A stretch of DNA of 64,000 bases from Gordonia insulae (GCF_003855095.1 NZ_CP033972.1:1364001-1428000), one strand, 5' to 3'. Positions 1 to 9,874 are shown, counted from the stretch's first letter. Numbers and translations are program-made. The notes: generated by a model not told the origin, from the letters alone.

Positions 1-1
1 C

Positions 2-550
2 GGCAACGTCGTCGGCGACAGTTCGGCCGTGGTGAACCCTGCCGGTTTCGTCATCCACAGCGCCATCCATCGCGAACGGGCAGACGCCCACTGCATTCTG
101 CACACCCACACGCTCGCCGGGTGCGCGGTCGCGGCGTCGGCGACGGGACTGCTGCCGCTCAACCAGATCTCGATGGAGTTCCACAACCGGGTCGGCTATC
201 ACGACTACGAGGGGGTGGCACTCAACGTCGACGAACAGAAGCGGATCGTCGACGACATCGGATCGCACCCGGCGCTGATCCTGCGCAACCACGGACTGTT
301 GACCGTGGGCGAGACGCCCGGGCGGGCGTTCCTGCGGATGTTTTACCTCAACAAGGCCTGCGAGATCCAGGTGGCGGCCACCCGCGCCGGCGACCTGGTC
401 TTGCCCGACCCCGCCGTCGCCGAGCACGCCGCGCGCCAACTCAACGGCGAAGACGCCGGCGACGACTACACCGACGATGTGGGCCTGGATCTGGCCTGGG
501 ACGCCATGGTGCGCCTCGTCGAGCGCATCGCCCCGGACTACAAGGACTGA
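2..550 (+). CDS. Class II aldolase/adducin-family protein, 5' end cut by the window
   Basis: The reading frame is open from the first bases, so the true start lies outside the window and only the C-terminal part (about 183 residues) is seen. Visible family marks are the zinc-ligand pair in a HTHT stretch near the left edge and a later HGLLTVG motif that carries the third histidine of class II aldolases. Proteins of this family cleave or epimerise sugar phosphates (fuculose- or ribulose-phosphate type), but many actinobacterial members are uncharacterised. It ends 6 bases before the agmatinase-type gene, so the two are probably one transcript. Substrate cannot be told from the sequence. Confidence 0.85.
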   Translation, partial: GNVVGDSSAVVNPAGFVIHSAIHRERADAHCILHTHTLAGCAVAASATGLLPLNQISMEFHNRVGYHDYEGVALNVDEQKRIVDDIGSHPALILRNHGLLTVGETPGRAFLRMFYLNKACEIQVAATRAGDLVLPDPAVAEHAARQLNGEDAGDDYTDDVGLDLAWDAMVRLVERIAPDYKD

Positions 551-556
551 GAGCCG

Positions 557-1522
557 ATGACCGCAAACATGATTCGCGGACCGCTGGATGCCAGCGCAAC
601 CCCGCGCTATACCGAACCGTCCACCTTTGCCCGGCTGCCCCGGCTCGACGAGGTGCCCGGTGCGGCGGTGAAGATCATCGGCATCCCGTTCGACAGTGGT
701 GTCAGCTACCGGCCCGGCGCCCGGTTCGGCCCCGGCCACATCCGCGCGTCGTCAAAGCTGCTGCGCCCCTATAACCCTGCGCTGGATGTGGCGCCGTTCG
801 GCATCCAGCAGGTGGCCGACGCCGGCGACATCGCCGTCAATCCGTTCGACATCGTCGAAGCGCTCGCGACTGTCGAGCATGCGGCAACCGACCTGACCGC
901 CGACGGCGCCCGCCTGCTCACCCTGGGCGGCGACCACACCCTGGCACTGCCGCTGCTGCGAGCGGTCCACAAGGAGCGCGGCAAGATCGCGGTGCTGCAC
1001 TTCGACGCGCACCTCGACACCTGGGACACCTACTTCGGCGCGCCGTTCACCCACGGCACCCCGTTTCGTCGCGCCAGCGAAGAGGGACTGATCGACATGG
1101 AGCGATCCATGCACGTCGGCATCCGCGGCCCCCTCTACGGCAAGGCCGACCTCGAGGCCGACGGCGTGCTCGGCTTTCAGATCGTGCGCTCGGACGACTA
1201 CCAGTTCGACGGTGTCCGCAGCATCATCGAACGCGTACACCGGCGGATGGCCGGTGGACCCGTGTACATCTCCGTCGACATCGACGTTCTCGACCCGGCA
1301 CACGCACCGGGCACCGGCACCCCGGAAGCCGGCGGCATGACCTCGCGCGAGTTGCTCAACACCCTGCGCGGCCTGGTCGGCCTCGACATCGTGGGCGCCG
1401 ACATCGTGGAGGTGGCCCCCGCCTACGACCACGCCGAGATCACCGGCATCGCCGCCGCCCACGTGGGCTACGAACTGTTGTCGGTGCTCGCCGCCAACGA
1501 GGCACACCGGTCGGGTCACTGA
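557..1522 (+). CDS. speB: Agmatinase-type ureohydrolase (arginase/agmatinase family)
   Basis: The protein has 321 residues, the usual family length. All manganese-binding motifs are present: GGDHT at about residue 124, HFDAHLDT at about 148 and [19 protein letters not shown] at about 238. Family members hydrolyse a guanidino group, releasing urea (agmatine to putrescine, guanidinobutyrate to GABA, or related compounds). The start is the ATG 6 bases after the upstream aldolase-like gene, which suggests an operon. Agmatinase is the best default name, but guanidinobutyrase or guanidinopropionase activity is equally possible from motifs alone, since the specificity loop cannot be resolved by eye. 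Confidence 0.85.
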   Translation: MTANMIRGPLDASATPRYTEPSTFARLPRLDEVPGAAVKIIGIPFDSGVSYRPGARFGPGHIRASSKLLRPYNPALDVAPFGIQQVADAGDIAVNPFDIVEALATVEHAATDLTADGARLLTLGGDHTLALPLLRAVHKERGKIAVLHFDAHLDTWDTYFGAPFTHGTPFRRASEEGLIDMERSMHVGIRGPLYGKADLEADGVLGFQIVRSDDYQFDGVRSIIERVHRRMAGGPVYISVDIDVLDPAHAPGTGTPEAGGMTSRELLNTLRGLVGLDIVGADIVEVAPAYDHAEITGIAAAHVGYELLSVLAANEAHRSGH

Positions 1523-1592
1523 GCCCGCCCCCGAGCAGACCCGTTTCCCTGCGCCCTGAGGAAGCCCGGAGCGCTGGGCGTGTCCGGGGTGA

Positions 1593-2159
1593 TCAGCCCA
1601 GGATGCCGGCGGCCCGGGCCGCCCGCCGGTATGCTGCGGCCAGCGTGTCCACGGTCTCGTGGGCGTTGAGCCCGCTCGGATTGGGTACCACCCAGACCGC
1701 GGCGCCGTCCCACCGCTCGTCCTGCGGTCCGGCGACCGCCCGCGGCTGATCGAAGGCCGATCGGTACGCCGTGATACCGGCGATCGCGACGACCCTGGGC
1801 GACACGCGGCGCACCGTCGCGCGCAGCCGCCGACCACCCGCCCGCAGCTCGTCGGCAGACAGTTCGGCGGCGGTTGCGCTCGCCCGCGCCACCACGTTGG
1901 TGATCCCGACGCCACGACGACACAGGAGATCGCGATCGTCGTCGCACATTCCGGCCGACGCGTCGATCAGCCGGTCGACGATGCCCGCCCGGTACAGGGC
2001 GGGGTAGAAACGGTTGCCCCGGCGGGCGAAATGCGCGCCGACCGCGGCCGTCCACAGTCCGGGATTGATGCCGACGAACAGCAGCCGACAGTCCGTGCCG
2101 ATCAGGTCCGGCACCTCGGTGCCGCCAAAGGCCTGCAACTGCTCGCGGGTGAAGCCCAT
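1593..2159 (-). CDS. mug: G/U mismatch-specific DNA glycosylase, Mug/TDG type
   Basis: About 188 residues from the ATG at 2159; the frame is open further upstream, but that part overlaps the VOC gene. The N-terminal motif LFVGINPG is the Mug/TDG active-site signature (asparagine of GINPG), followed by a RFYPALYRAG stretch. A late VVPNPSGLNAH matches the second conserved loop that inserts into the DNA helix. Family members excise uracil or ethenocytosine from mismatches in base-excision repair. The gene starts 20 bases downstream of the VOC gene on the same strand, so they may be co-transcribed. Confidence 0.85.
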   Translation of the reverse strand: MGFTREQLQAFGGTEVPDLIGTDCRLLFVGINPGLWTAAVGAHFARRGNRFYPALYRAGIVDRLIDASAGMCDDDRDLLCRRGVGITNVVARASATAAELSADELRAGGRRLRATVRRVSPRVVAIAGITAYRSAFDQPRAVAGPQDERWDGAAVWVVPNPSGLNAHETVDTLAAAYRRAARAAGILG

Positions 2160-2178
2160 CAGGACCCGTAAATTCCAC

Positions 2179-2544
2179 TCACGCGTCCGGTGCCGGATGC
2201 GCGCCGGAGACACAGAACTGGTTCCCGTCCGGATCGGCCAGGGTGACCCAGGCAAAGCCCGGCATCTCGCGATCGGCGACCTTCGTCGCACCGGCGGCCA
2301 GCAGGCGTGCCACCTCGGCAGCCAGGTCCTCGGTCGTCAGGTCGAGATGCATCCGATTCTTTCCGGGGGTCGGGTCGTCGACCTTCTGGAAGGCCAACGC
2401 CGGGCCCGTCCCACGCGGCGCTACCACCACGAAGTAGCCCTCGTTCTCGGCGACGATGTGCCCCCCGATCTGCTCGGACCACCAGGTGGCCAGCGGTATC
2501 GGATCGGTTGTGTCGACGGTGATCATGGCGACGGCGATGGACAT
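2179..2544 (-). CDS. VOC-family (glyoxalase/bleomycin resistance-like) protein
   Basis: 121 residues from the ATG at 2544. One vicinal-oxygen-chelate domain is visible: an N-terminal beta strand with the TTDP...WW pattern, a central MHLDLTTEDL strand that supplies a metal-ligand histidine, and a C-terminal LADPDGNQFCV motif. Proteins of this size usually dimerise and bind or modify small molecules; many of this subtype are annotated only as VOC proteins. It is divergent from the SARP regulator at 2614 with about 70 bases between the starts, so the two may share a promoter region. Substrate unknown. Confidence 0.8.
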   Translation of the reverse strand: MSIAVAMITVDTTDPIPLATWWSEQIGGHIVAENEGYFVVVAPRGTGPALAFQKVDDPTPGKNRMHLDLTTEDLAAEVARLLAAGATKVADREMPGFAWVTLADPDGNQFCVSGAHPAPDA

Positions 2545-2613
2545 GGGGCCAGCGTAGTCGGACGGGACGCCGATCCGGCGCGACCGTGGAGGATCGGGTT
2601 TAGACTCGCGCTG

Positions 2614-5600
2614 ATGGCCCGACTCGCGTATTCGGTTCTGGGCGGTCTCGGGGCGCAGATCGATTCCGAGACCGTCGAACTCGGCACGCGCAAACAACGC
2701 GCCGTGCTGGCCCAGCTCCTCCTCTCCGACGGCGACCCGGTCAGTGTCGACCGATTGATCGACGGCATCTGGGGGTCGTCGGCGCCCGACCGCGCCGAGG
2801 TCTCGGTGCAGGCCTACATCTCGGGTCTGCGCAAGGCGCTGGAGCCCGACCGGAAGCCGCGCAGCCCGTCGACGGTGCTCATCACGCGGGGCTCGGGTTA
2901 CGCGCTCGTCGCCGATGACGATCAGGTCGACGTCCGGCTTCTCGTCCGTCGCATCACCGACGCCCACGAGCGCCACCGAGCCGGTGACCCCGCCGGGGCG
3001 GCAGAAGTCCTGCAGGCGGCCCTGACCCGATATCGACCGCTGTTGCCCGAGTTCGAAGGGCTGTCCTTCCGCGACGCCGCGGCGCAGCACCTGGCACGCA
3101 CGATCACCGAGGCGCAGGAGCTGTCCTTCGAGGTCCGCCTGGCCCTCGGCGAGCACCGGGCCCTGGTCGCCGAGTTGGAACAGGCGGTGCAGCGATCCCC
3201 GCTCGACGAGAACCTGTGGGTCCTGCTGGCCACCGCCCGATACCGGCTCGGCCGGCAGTCCGACGCGCTGGGTGCGATCGCCGAGGCACGACGTGTGCTC
3301 GCCGAGGAGATCGGCGTCGACCCGGGACCACGACTACGTGCCCTCGAACGCGACATCCTCGACCACGCACCGACTCTGGACGCTCCGACACCGCCGGCCC
3401 GCGTCGTCGTCGCGGCACCGACCGAACCGGCGCTCTCCGCCGACGCCGATCCCGGCCGCCCCGCGCCCCCTGCCACCGACGCACTGATCGGGCGCACCGA
3501 CGAACTGGCGGTGCTGCACAAGGCCGTACTCGCGTCGCTGCAGGGCCCTGGTGGTGTCGTCGTCGTCGAGGGCGAACCGGGTGCGGGCAAGACCGCCCTG
3601 CTCGACGAGGCGGCGACCCGGGCGGCGGGCGCGGCCGACCTGGAGGTGTTGTGGGGCCGCTGCGTCGAGGACGCCGCGGCGCCGTCCATGTGGCCGTGGG
3701 TCCAGGTCCTCGGTGCCGTACTGCCCGAGATCGACTCCGCCGACCGGACACGACTACTCGACAGCGACCTGGGGCGCATGGTCACCCAGGGGTCGACGGT
3801 GATCCCTCCCCCACGTGAGATGCCCGACGCCACAGCACGTTTCCGCTTCTACGATCAGGCGGCCGATCTCCTCGAGGGCGTCGCCGAGACACACCTGCTG
3901 ATCATCGTCCTCGACGACCTGCAGTGGGCCGACAACGCAACACTGGAACTGTTCGCGCACATGGCCGCCCGACGCCCACCCGGCGTCACCTTCTTCGCAT
4001 CCCTGCGGTCGTCGTCGCACCGGCCCGCGGTGGCCAACATCCTCGCGGCACTCGCCCGGCTGCCCGGTCACCGCCGGATCGAGGTCGGTCCGCTCACCGA
4101 CGACGACATCTCCGAGATGGTGCGCCGTGAAACCCACGAGTGGCCGGCCGCCGGCACCACCGAGTCGATCGCCCGGCGGACCGGAGGCAATGCCTTCTTC
4201 GTCCGCGAGTTGGCGCGCATCCTCGCCGACCGCGGCTCCATCGGCGACAACGCCGTACCGGCCGGCGTCCGCGACGTGGTCCGGGAACGCCTGCGGCCAT
4301 TGGGACCCGACACCATCGCCCTGCTGGAGATGGCCTCACTGATCGGCAATCGGGTCGATCTGGGGCTGGTTGCCGCCGCCACCGACCAGTCCGTCGATGC
4401 CGCACTCGACGCGCTCGACGCCGCCGACGCCGCAGGCCTCGTCGACGTCGGCGACGACCCGTTCTCGTTCACCTTCAATCACGACCTGATCCGCGAGGCC
4501 GTCGTCGACCAGGTCGGCGCCACCCGCGCGCGACGCATGCATCTCGCCATCGCGAGGCAACTGGACACCCGACGGATGCCCAACGCCACCGCGCAGCGGG
4601 CGCGTCACCTCTGGGCGGCCGGACCGCTCGCCGATCGCCTGGATACCGCTCGCGCACTTCTCGCCGCCGGCGAATTGTCCATGCGCACCTACAATTTCGA
4701 TGTCGCCGAGCAGCAGTTGTCCGATGCCGCCCGGCTGGCGCGGGCCGGCGGGGACGTCGATCTCGAACTCGCCGCGATCACCACCCGGCTGTTCAGCGAT
4801 GTGGCACGCAGTGGCTATTTCGCCGCCGATCGCGAGTTGCTCTCGCGGGCGCGCGAACTCGGCGAGTCGACGTCGGACGTCGCGTTGCTCGCCAACCTCG
4901 ACTACGCACGCGGTGCGGCGCACTCCCAGGTCGCCGATACCCGCGCGGCGCATCGCGTCGCCGAGGAGTTGCGGGGCCGCGCGGAGTCGTCCGATGACCC
5001 GGTGGTCGTGCACCTGGGCATGCAGTTGTCGGCCATCGACCGGTTCGATCGCGGCCACATCGGCGACGCACACCGCCTGCTCGAGTCCTACGCACCACTC
5101 GACTCCGATGTCGCGGGCCTGCACACCGACCAGATCGTCCTCGCCCGCGGATTCCGGGCATGGTCCGCCACTCTGCATGTGAGCCCGGCTGCCGGCCGGC
5201 GGGTGTTCGACCGGATCGACGTGGGACCCGACGACCCGGTGTCCCACCTGGGTGTCGGCATCTTCGCGGTCACGGCGGGCGCGATGTCCGGGGACATCGA
5301 CTGGGTGCAGGAGGTGGGTGAACGGCTCCTGTCCTCGTCCGATCACCGGGCCCTGGAGTATCTGCGTCGCGGAGGTGAACGGATCTATTGGTGGGCACGC
5401 GCGCTGGGCGACGCCCCCGACGAAGCTCTCGGCCACCTCGACCGGCTGGATCACGGCGACCATCCGCAACGCACCGGCATCGGGTTGTGGCTGGCTCTGC
5501 ACGCGGAGGCGCTCACCGCGGCCGGCCGCCTCGAGCGCGTGCCGGCGCTGCTCGAGCAGGCCCAGGCGTTCGCCGAACGCACGGGACAGCGTTATCCCGA

Positions 5601-5778
5601 CGCGCATCGGCTGTTGGTGTGCGCCGAGTTCCAGCACTGCGCCGCCCACCCGGCGAACGTCGTACAGGACACGCTTCGCGAGGCGCGTCGCGTCGCGCTG
5701 ACACAGGAGGCGGCGACGCTGGTGGCGCGGATCGAGTCCTTCGCGTCGGATCACGGGTACGCACCCGACGCGGGCTGA
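2614..5778 (+). CDS. SARP/AfsR-family transcriptional regulator with AAA ATPase domain
   Basis: 1,054 residues from the ATG at 2614; the frame is open far upstream, but that stretch lies antisense to mug and the VOC gene. Domain order: OmpR-type winged helix (about 15-95), bacterial transcriptional activator domain (about 100-245), a proline/alanine linker, then an ATPase with Walker A GEPGAGKT near residue 320 and a LDDLQWAD Walker B near 430. A long helical TPR-like C-terminal half follows. This is the AfsR/large-LAL-like layout, in which ATP binding and the repeat domain control DNA binding. Targets are unknown; the flavin oxidase just downstream or the divergent VOC/mug pair are candidates by position only. 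Confidence 0.85.
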   Translation: MARLAYSVLGGLGAQIDSETVELGTRKQRAVLAQLLLSDGDPVSVDRLIDGIWGSSAPDRAEVSVQAYISGLRKALEPDRKPRSPSTVLITRGSGYALVADDDQVDVRLLVRRITDAHERHRAGDPAGAAEVLQAALTRYRPLLPEFEGLSFRDAAAQHLARTITEAQELSFEVRLALGEHRALVAELEQAVQRSPLDENLWVLLATARYRLGRQSDALGAIAEARRVLAEEIGVDPGPRLRALERDILDHAPTLDAPTPPARVVVAAPTEPALSADADPGRPAPPATDALIGRTDELAVLHKAVLASLQGPGGVVVVEGEPGAGKTALLDEAATRAAGAADLEVLWGRCVEDAAAPSMWPWVQVLGAVLPEIDSADRTRLLDSDLGRMVTQGSTVIPPPREMPDATARFRFYDQAADLLEGVAETHLLIIVLDDLQWADNATLELFAHMAARRPPGVTFFASLRSSSHRPAVANILAALARLPGHRRIEVGPLTDDDISEMVRRETHEWPAAGTTESIARRTGGNAFFVRELARILADRGSIGDNAVPAGVRDVVRERLRPLGPDTIALLEMASLIGNRVDLGLVAAATDQSVDAALDALDAADAAGLVDVGDDPFSFTFNHDLIREAVVDQVGATRARRMHLAIARQLDTRRMPNATAQRARHLWAAGPLADRLDTARALLAAGELSMRTYNFDVAEQQLSDAARLARAGGDVDLELAAITTRLFSDVARSGYFAADRELLSRARELGESTSDVALLANLDYARGAAHSQVADTRAAHRVAEELRGRAESSDDPVVVHLGMQLSAIDRFDRGHIGDAHRLLESYAPLDSDVAGLHTDQIVLARGFRAWSATLHVSPAAGRRVFDRIDVGPDDPVSHLGVGIFAVTAGAMSGDIDWVQEVGERLLSSSDHRALEYLRRGGERIYWWARALGDAPDEALGHLDRLDHGDHPQRTGIGLWLALHAEALTAAGRLERVPALLEQAQAFAERTGQRYPDAHRLLVCAEFQHCAAHPANVVQDTLREARRVALTQEAATLVARIESFASDHGYAPDAG

Positions 5779-5937
5779 GCATCGCTGCATCGTCCGAGCA
5801 GGTACTTCGCGCTTGAGGTCGTGATCCAAGCCGGTTCCAAGTCGCCGTCAAGACCCACCGACGAGAGTTCTTCACATCCGGTTCGCCGGAACCCCGATCC
5901 GCGCCGGAGACACCGGCCCACCAGTGAGGAACTCGCG

Positions 5938-7374
5938 ATGACGACCCGATCCGCCGCCCCGCCGACCCAGACCGATCACGACGATCTCGCGGTCCGCACC
6001 CGAACCTCGGTGCTGGCCGCCCTGTCCGACCGCATCGCCGGCGACGTCTACGGACCGGGCGAACCCGGATACGACGAGGCGCGCAGCGGTTTCAACCTCC
6101 TCACCGATCACCGCCCCGCCGTGATCGCCGTGCCGGTGAATCGCTTCGACGTCGTCGAGGCCGTGCGTTTCGCCGCCGACGAAGGTCTCCGGGTGGCCAT
6201 CCAGGCGACCGGGCACGGCCCCGGCGCGGCCGCCAACGGTGCCCTGTTGATCAACACTTCGGCGATGACCGACGTGACGATCGATCCGATCGGACGAACC
6301 GCGACCGTCGGCGCGGGAGCGAAGTGGGCGCCCGTGCTCGAGCAGGCACAGCAGCACGGGCTGGCCCCCTTGCTCGGTTCGACCACCGACGTCGGCGTCG
6401 TCGGCTACACCCTCGGCGGTGGATTCGGCTGGCTCGGACGCAAATACGGTCTCGCGTCGGATGCTGTGCGTTCGTTCGACGTCGTCACCCCGGACGGCAA
6501 TCCCCTCCGCGTCAGCGCCACCAGCCACCCCGACGTCTTCTGGGCCCTGCGTGGCGGCGGCGCCGGGAGCATCGGCGTCGTAACCGATGTGGTGATCGAC
6601 CTGTTTCCGGTGACCACGGTGTACGCCGGGAATCTCTTCTACCCGGCGGAGGACGCGCCCGAGGTCATGCGCCGATTCGCCGCATGGGCGCCGGCGCAGT
6701 CCGAAGACCTGACGTCCGCCGTCACCCTGATGAACTTCCCACCGCTCGACGTCGTCCCGGAGGCCTTCCGCGGCAAGAGCTTCACGATCGTGCGCGGCTG
6801 CTGGGCGGGCGATCGCGCGTCCGGCAAGGCCGTCGTCGACGAATGGCGGGACTGGAAGACCCCCGAAGTCGACCTGTGGGCGGAACTGCCGTTCGCCGCA
6901 GCGGACGCCATCAGCATGGACCCGACGGATCCGATGCCGGCGATGGTCACCACCGAGTGGATGAACGAGCTGCCCGACGAGGCCATCGATATCCTCACGT
7001 CACGAGTCCGGCCGGCGCCCGGCACGATGCCCCTGGTGCTGTTCGCCGAGATCCGCCACGCGGGCGGCGCGGTCGCCCGGGGGGCTGCGACATCACCCAA
7101 CGACATCGGCCGGGACGGGACCTTCCTGCTCGAACTGGCGTCGATCGTCCCGGATCCGCACGTGGGGCTCGCAGTGGAGTCGGCGCTGCGGCTGACACGA
7201 GATGCGTTGGCGCCCTTTGTGACCGGAGCCGCGTATCTGAACTTCCTGGAGGGTGACGAAAAGGCGGCACGTTCGGCGAGTGCCTTCAGCCAGCCCAACC
7301 GGCGTCGGCTGGCGGCGATCAAGGCCGCGCTCGACCCCGACAATCGGTTCTGCCACGGCGTCGCACTGGGCTGA
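5938..7374 (+). CDS. FAD-binding oxidoreductase of the BBE/6-HDNO type
   Basis: 478 residues from the ATG at 5938, preceded by GAGGA at good spacing; the longer frame from 5821 has no better start. The N-terminal half is a VAO/PCMH FAD-binding domain: the QATGHGPG stretch carries the histidine that commonly binds FAD covalently, followed by GYTLGGGFGWLGRKYG and a DVFWALRGGGAGSIG motif. The C-terminal YLNFLEGDE resembles the BBE-domain YxNxxD signature. Such enzymes oxidise amines, sugars or secondary metabolites and produce H2O2. It lies directly after the SARP regulator. Substrate not deducible. Confidence 0.85.
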   Translation: MTTRSAAPPTQTDHDDLAVRTRTSVLAALSDRIAGDVYGPGEPGYDEARSGFNLLTDHRPAVIAVPVNRFDVVEAVRFAADEGLRVAIQATGHGPGAAANGALLINTSAMTDVTIDPIGRTATVGAGAKWAPVLEQAQQHGLAPLLGSTTDVGVVGYTLGGGFGWLGRKYGLASDAVRSFDVVTPDGNPLRVSATSHPDVFWALRGGGAGSIGVVTDVVIDLFPVTTVYAGNLFYPAEDAPEVMRRFAAWAPAQSEDLTSAVTLMNFPPLDVVPEAFRGKSFTIVRGCWAGDRASGKAVVDEWRDWKTPEVDLWAELPFAAADAISMDPTDPMPAMVTTEWMNELPDEAIDILTSRVRPAPGTMPLVLFAEIRHAGGAVARGAATSPNDIGRDGTFLLELASIVPDPHVGLAVESALRLTRDALAPFVTGAAYLNFLEGDEKAARSASAFSQPNRRRLAAIKAALDPDNRFCHGVALG

Positions 7375-7423
7375 GTCATGGGCCCGGGATGTGCCGGCGG
7401 TCGCGGTGTGGCTTGATGGAGTC

Positions 7424-7804
7424 ATGACACCCGACATCCCGCTGATCATCGTCGATGCGGCCAACGTCGTCGGTTCGGTCCCGGACGGCTGGTGGCGTGA
7501 TCGGCGCGGTGCGACCGAGCGATTGCGCGATCAGCGGTCGGGCCTCCACGCGGAGGGGATCGACGGTGTCGGCGGGCCGGTCGAGGTCGTCATGATCGTC
7601 GAGGGCCGGGCGCGCGGGGTGTCGTCGTCTCCGACGGTGAGCACGATCGCTGCGACAGGATCCGGGGACGACCGGATCGTCGAGGTCGTCGCCGCGCACC
7701 CGGGACGCCGCCGCATCGTGGTCACCGCAGATCGGGAACTCCGCCGCCGGGTCCGGGAGTCAGGGGCCGAGGTCGCCGGGCCGTCGACCGTGCGGAGGCA
7801 CTAG
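7424..7804 (+). CDS. NYN/PIN-like small protein of unknown function
   Basis: 126 residues from the ATG at 7424, which sits 50 bases after the flavin oxidase. It opens with LIIVDAANVVGS, a typical NYN/YacP-like start with the acidic residue of the PIN-fold nuclease site, continues with VVMIVEGRA, a run with GSGDDRIVEVV, and then IVVTADRELRRRV. The spaced aspartates (D in VDAAN, DD in GDDRI, D in TADRE) match the four-acid pattern of NYN ribonucleases. Similar proteins occur in mycobacteria without known role. The RNase assignment is inference from these motifs. Confidence 0.65.
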   Translation: MTPDIPLIIVDAANVVGSVPDGWWRDRRGATERLRDQRSGLHAEGIDGVGGPVEVVMIVEGRARGVSSSPTVSTIAATGSGDDRIVEVVAAHPGRRRIVVTADRELRRRVRESGAEVAGPSTVRRH

Positions 7805-7935
7805 GACTTCGCCGACGTCCCGTCTGTGGACGTCGTCCCGCGCGGTTTCGCCATGTGCTTGCGCAACCGACCGAGACCCGTCACGCGGACCCTGCCCGTG
7901 ACGCGAACCCTGCCGGTCACCCGGATCTTTCCCAT
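7801..7935 (-). CDS. Possible small basic protein with hexapeptide repeats (weak)
   Basis: A 44-residue frame from ATG 7935 to TAG 7801. It contains three copies of a G-R-V-R-V-T-like hexapeptide, encoded by the 18-base units at 7872-7925, followed by a basic segment and a serine/threonine-rich tail. The ribosome binding site is weak. The rest of 7805-8096 has no other convincing frame. It may be a real small protein or a chance frame over a short tandem duplication. No family recognised. Confidence 0.25.
   Translation of the reverse strand: MGKIRVTGRVRVTGRVRVTGLGRLRKHMAKPRGTTSTDGTSAKS
7872..7925. repeat. Three 18-bp tandem units between convergent and divergent genes
   Basis: Three consecutive 18-base units at 7872-7889, 7890-7907 and 7908-7925 share the core CCCGTSACGCGRA with a few changes in the third. 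The surrounding 7805-8096 is otherwise featureless apart from the GAGAGG ribosome site of the pyruvate oxidase gene. Function unknown. Confidence 0.6.
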
Positions 7936-8096
7936 CGTCTCGCCCGTTCCACTCGCCGATCATCGCCTGGTACTCAGCCGAGAGTACGCGCGGATCACCG
8001 CAGAACCGGCCGCCATGAGCCCGACGACGTCCGGGCCGGGCGGCCTCCGTTCCGGGTAGCATCTGGGCGGGGGCCCGCCGCACGAGAGGATCACCC

Positions 8097-9833
8097 ATGG
8101 CGAACACCGTGGCCGACGCGATCATCACGACCCTGAAGAACTCAGGGGTGCAACGGGTCTACGGGATCCCCGGTGATTCGCTCAACGGGTTCACCGATGC
8201 CCTCCGTCGCGACGGCACCATCAGCTGGCAGCACGTGCGCCACGAGGAGGGCGCCGCGTTCGCCGCCGCCGCCGAGGGCGCGCTGACCGATGAGCTGGCC
8301 GTGTGCGCCGGGAGCTGCGGTCCGGGCAACCTGCACCTCATCAACGGGTTGTTCGACGCGCACCGCAGTCGCGTACCGGTACTCGCCATCGCCGCGCACA
8401 TCCCGGCTCCCGAGATCGGCAGCACGTATTTCCAGGAGACCCATCCCGAACGACTGTTCGTCGAGTGCAGCGCGTTCTGCGAGATGGTCAGCACCCCCGA
8501 ACAACTGCCGCGTCTCCTCGACATCGCGATCCGAACCGCGGTGGAACGCAGTGATGTCGCCGTGCTGGTCATCCCGGGCGAGATCTTGCTGGCGAAGGCG
8601 ACCGGCAGGCGAACCGGAGCTCCGATCCGCCGCATCGACCGGGTCGTGCGACCCACCGACGCCGACTTGTCCGCGGCGGCAGCTCTTCTCAACCGATCCG
8701 AGAACGTCACCATCCTCGCGGGTGCCGGGGTCGCCGGTGCGCACGACGCGGTCGTCGACATCGCCGGCGCACTACAGGCGCCCGTGGTGCATGCCCTGCG
8801 CGGCAAGGAATTCGTCGAGTACGACAATCCGTACGACGTCGGCATGACCGGCCTGCTGGGCTTCTCGTCGGGATACCGGGCGATCGAGAGGTGCGACACC
8901 CTGCTGATGCTGGGTACCGATTTCCCGTACCAGCAGTTCTATCCGTCACAGGCGACCATCATCCAGCTCGACATCCGTGGCGAGCAGATCGGCAGGCGGA
9001 CCCCCGTCGACCTCGGTCTGGTGGGCAGCGTCGCCGACACGATCCCCGCGTTGCTGCCGCTCATCGACCGTAACCGCAGCGCCGAGCATCTGGAGTCCGC
9101 ACGCCGCCACTATGTCAAGGCACGCCAGGGGCTGGACGAACTCGCCGACAACGATCGCAACCGCACGCCCATCCACCCGCAGTACCTGGCCCGCCTGGTC
9201 AGCGACCTGGCGACCGACGACGCCGTGTTCATCCCCGACGTGGGCTCGCCGGTGGTGTGGGCGTCGCGATACCTGCGGATGAACGGTCGGCGTCGCCTCA
9301 TCGGGTCCTTCTCGCACGGCTCGATGGCCAACGCCGTGTCGCAGGCCGTCGGTGCGCAGTCGGCCTTTCCGGCGCGCCAGGTGATCGCGCTGGCCGGGGA
9401 CGGCGGCCTGGCGATGCTGCTCGGTGAACTGCTCACCATCACGCAGAACAAGTTGCCCGTCAAGATCGTCGTCTTCAACAACTCGTCGCTCAATTTCGTC
9501 GAGGTGGAGATGAAGGCGGCCGGATTCGTCAACTACGGGACGCAGCTGGACAATCCGAATTTCGCCGACCTCGCTGCCTCCGTGGGCATCCTCGGGCGAC
9601 GGGTGGAGCAGCCCGACGACCTGCCCGCAGCGCTGCGCGCGGTGCTCGACCACGACGGTCCCGCACTGCTCGACGTCGTCACCGCTCGGCAGGAACTGTC
9701 CATCCCGCCGACCGTGACCGCCGCGCAGGCCAAGGGCTTCACGCTCTACGCGCTGCGTACGGTGATGTCCGGGCGCGGCGACGAACTGGTCGATCTCGCC
9801 GAGACGAACCTGTTCCGCCGGCTGTTCGACTAG
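8097..9833 (+). CDS. poxB: Thiamine-diphosphate pyruvate dehydrogenase (quinone)/pyruvate oxidase
   Basis: 578 residues, close to E. coli PoxB (572). The N-terminal ThDP domain has YGIPGDS, RHEEGAAFAAA (catalytic glutamate) and SCGPGNLHLINGL. The C-terminal ThDP domain has AGDGG near residue 434 with the partner asparagines at about 461 (VFNNSSL), the ThDP/Mg site. PoxB converts pyruvate to acetate and CO2 and passes electrons to quinones at the membrane. The start ATG follows GAGAGG by 7 bases. A closely related benzoylformate- or acetolactate-type enzyme is less likely because the N-terminal motif set is that of PoxB. Stands alone; the NAT gene follows after 41 bases. Confidence 0.88.
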   Translation: MANTVADAIITTLKNSGVQRVYGIPGDSLNGFTDALRRDGTISWQHVRHEEGAAFAAAAEGALTDELAVCAGSCGPGNLHLINGLFDAHRSRVPVLAIAAHIPAPEIGSTYFQETHPERLFVECSAFCEMVSTPEQLPRLLDIAIRTAVERSDVAVLVIPGEILLAKATGRRTGAPIRRIDRVVRPTDADLSAAAALLNRSENVTILAGAGVAGAHDAVVDIAGALQAPVVHALRGKEFVEYDNPYDVGMTGLLGFSSGYRAIERCDTLLMLGTDFPYQQFYPSQATIIQLDIRGEQIGRRTPVDLGLVGSVADTIPALLPLIDRNRSAEHLESARRHYVKARQGLDELADNDRNRTPIHPQYLARLVSDLATDDAVFIPDVGSPVVWASRYLRMNGRRRLIGSFSHGSMANAVSQAVGAQSAFPARQVIALAGDGGLAMLLGELLTITQNKLPVKIVVFNNSSLNFVEVEMKAAGFVNYGTQLDNPNFADLAASVGILGRRVEQPDDLPAALRAVLDHDGPALLDVVTARQELSIPPTVTAAQAKGFTLYALRTVMSGRGDELVDLAETNLFRRLFD

Positions 9834-9874
9834 GTGGCCGGCCACACAGCGTTCCGGAATGACACGATGGTGCG

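Noticed and set aside
4336..5829. 497-codon minus-strand frame opposite the SARP gene
   Set aside because: No motif and a typical shadow composition; the SARP/AAA frame has recognisable domains throughout.
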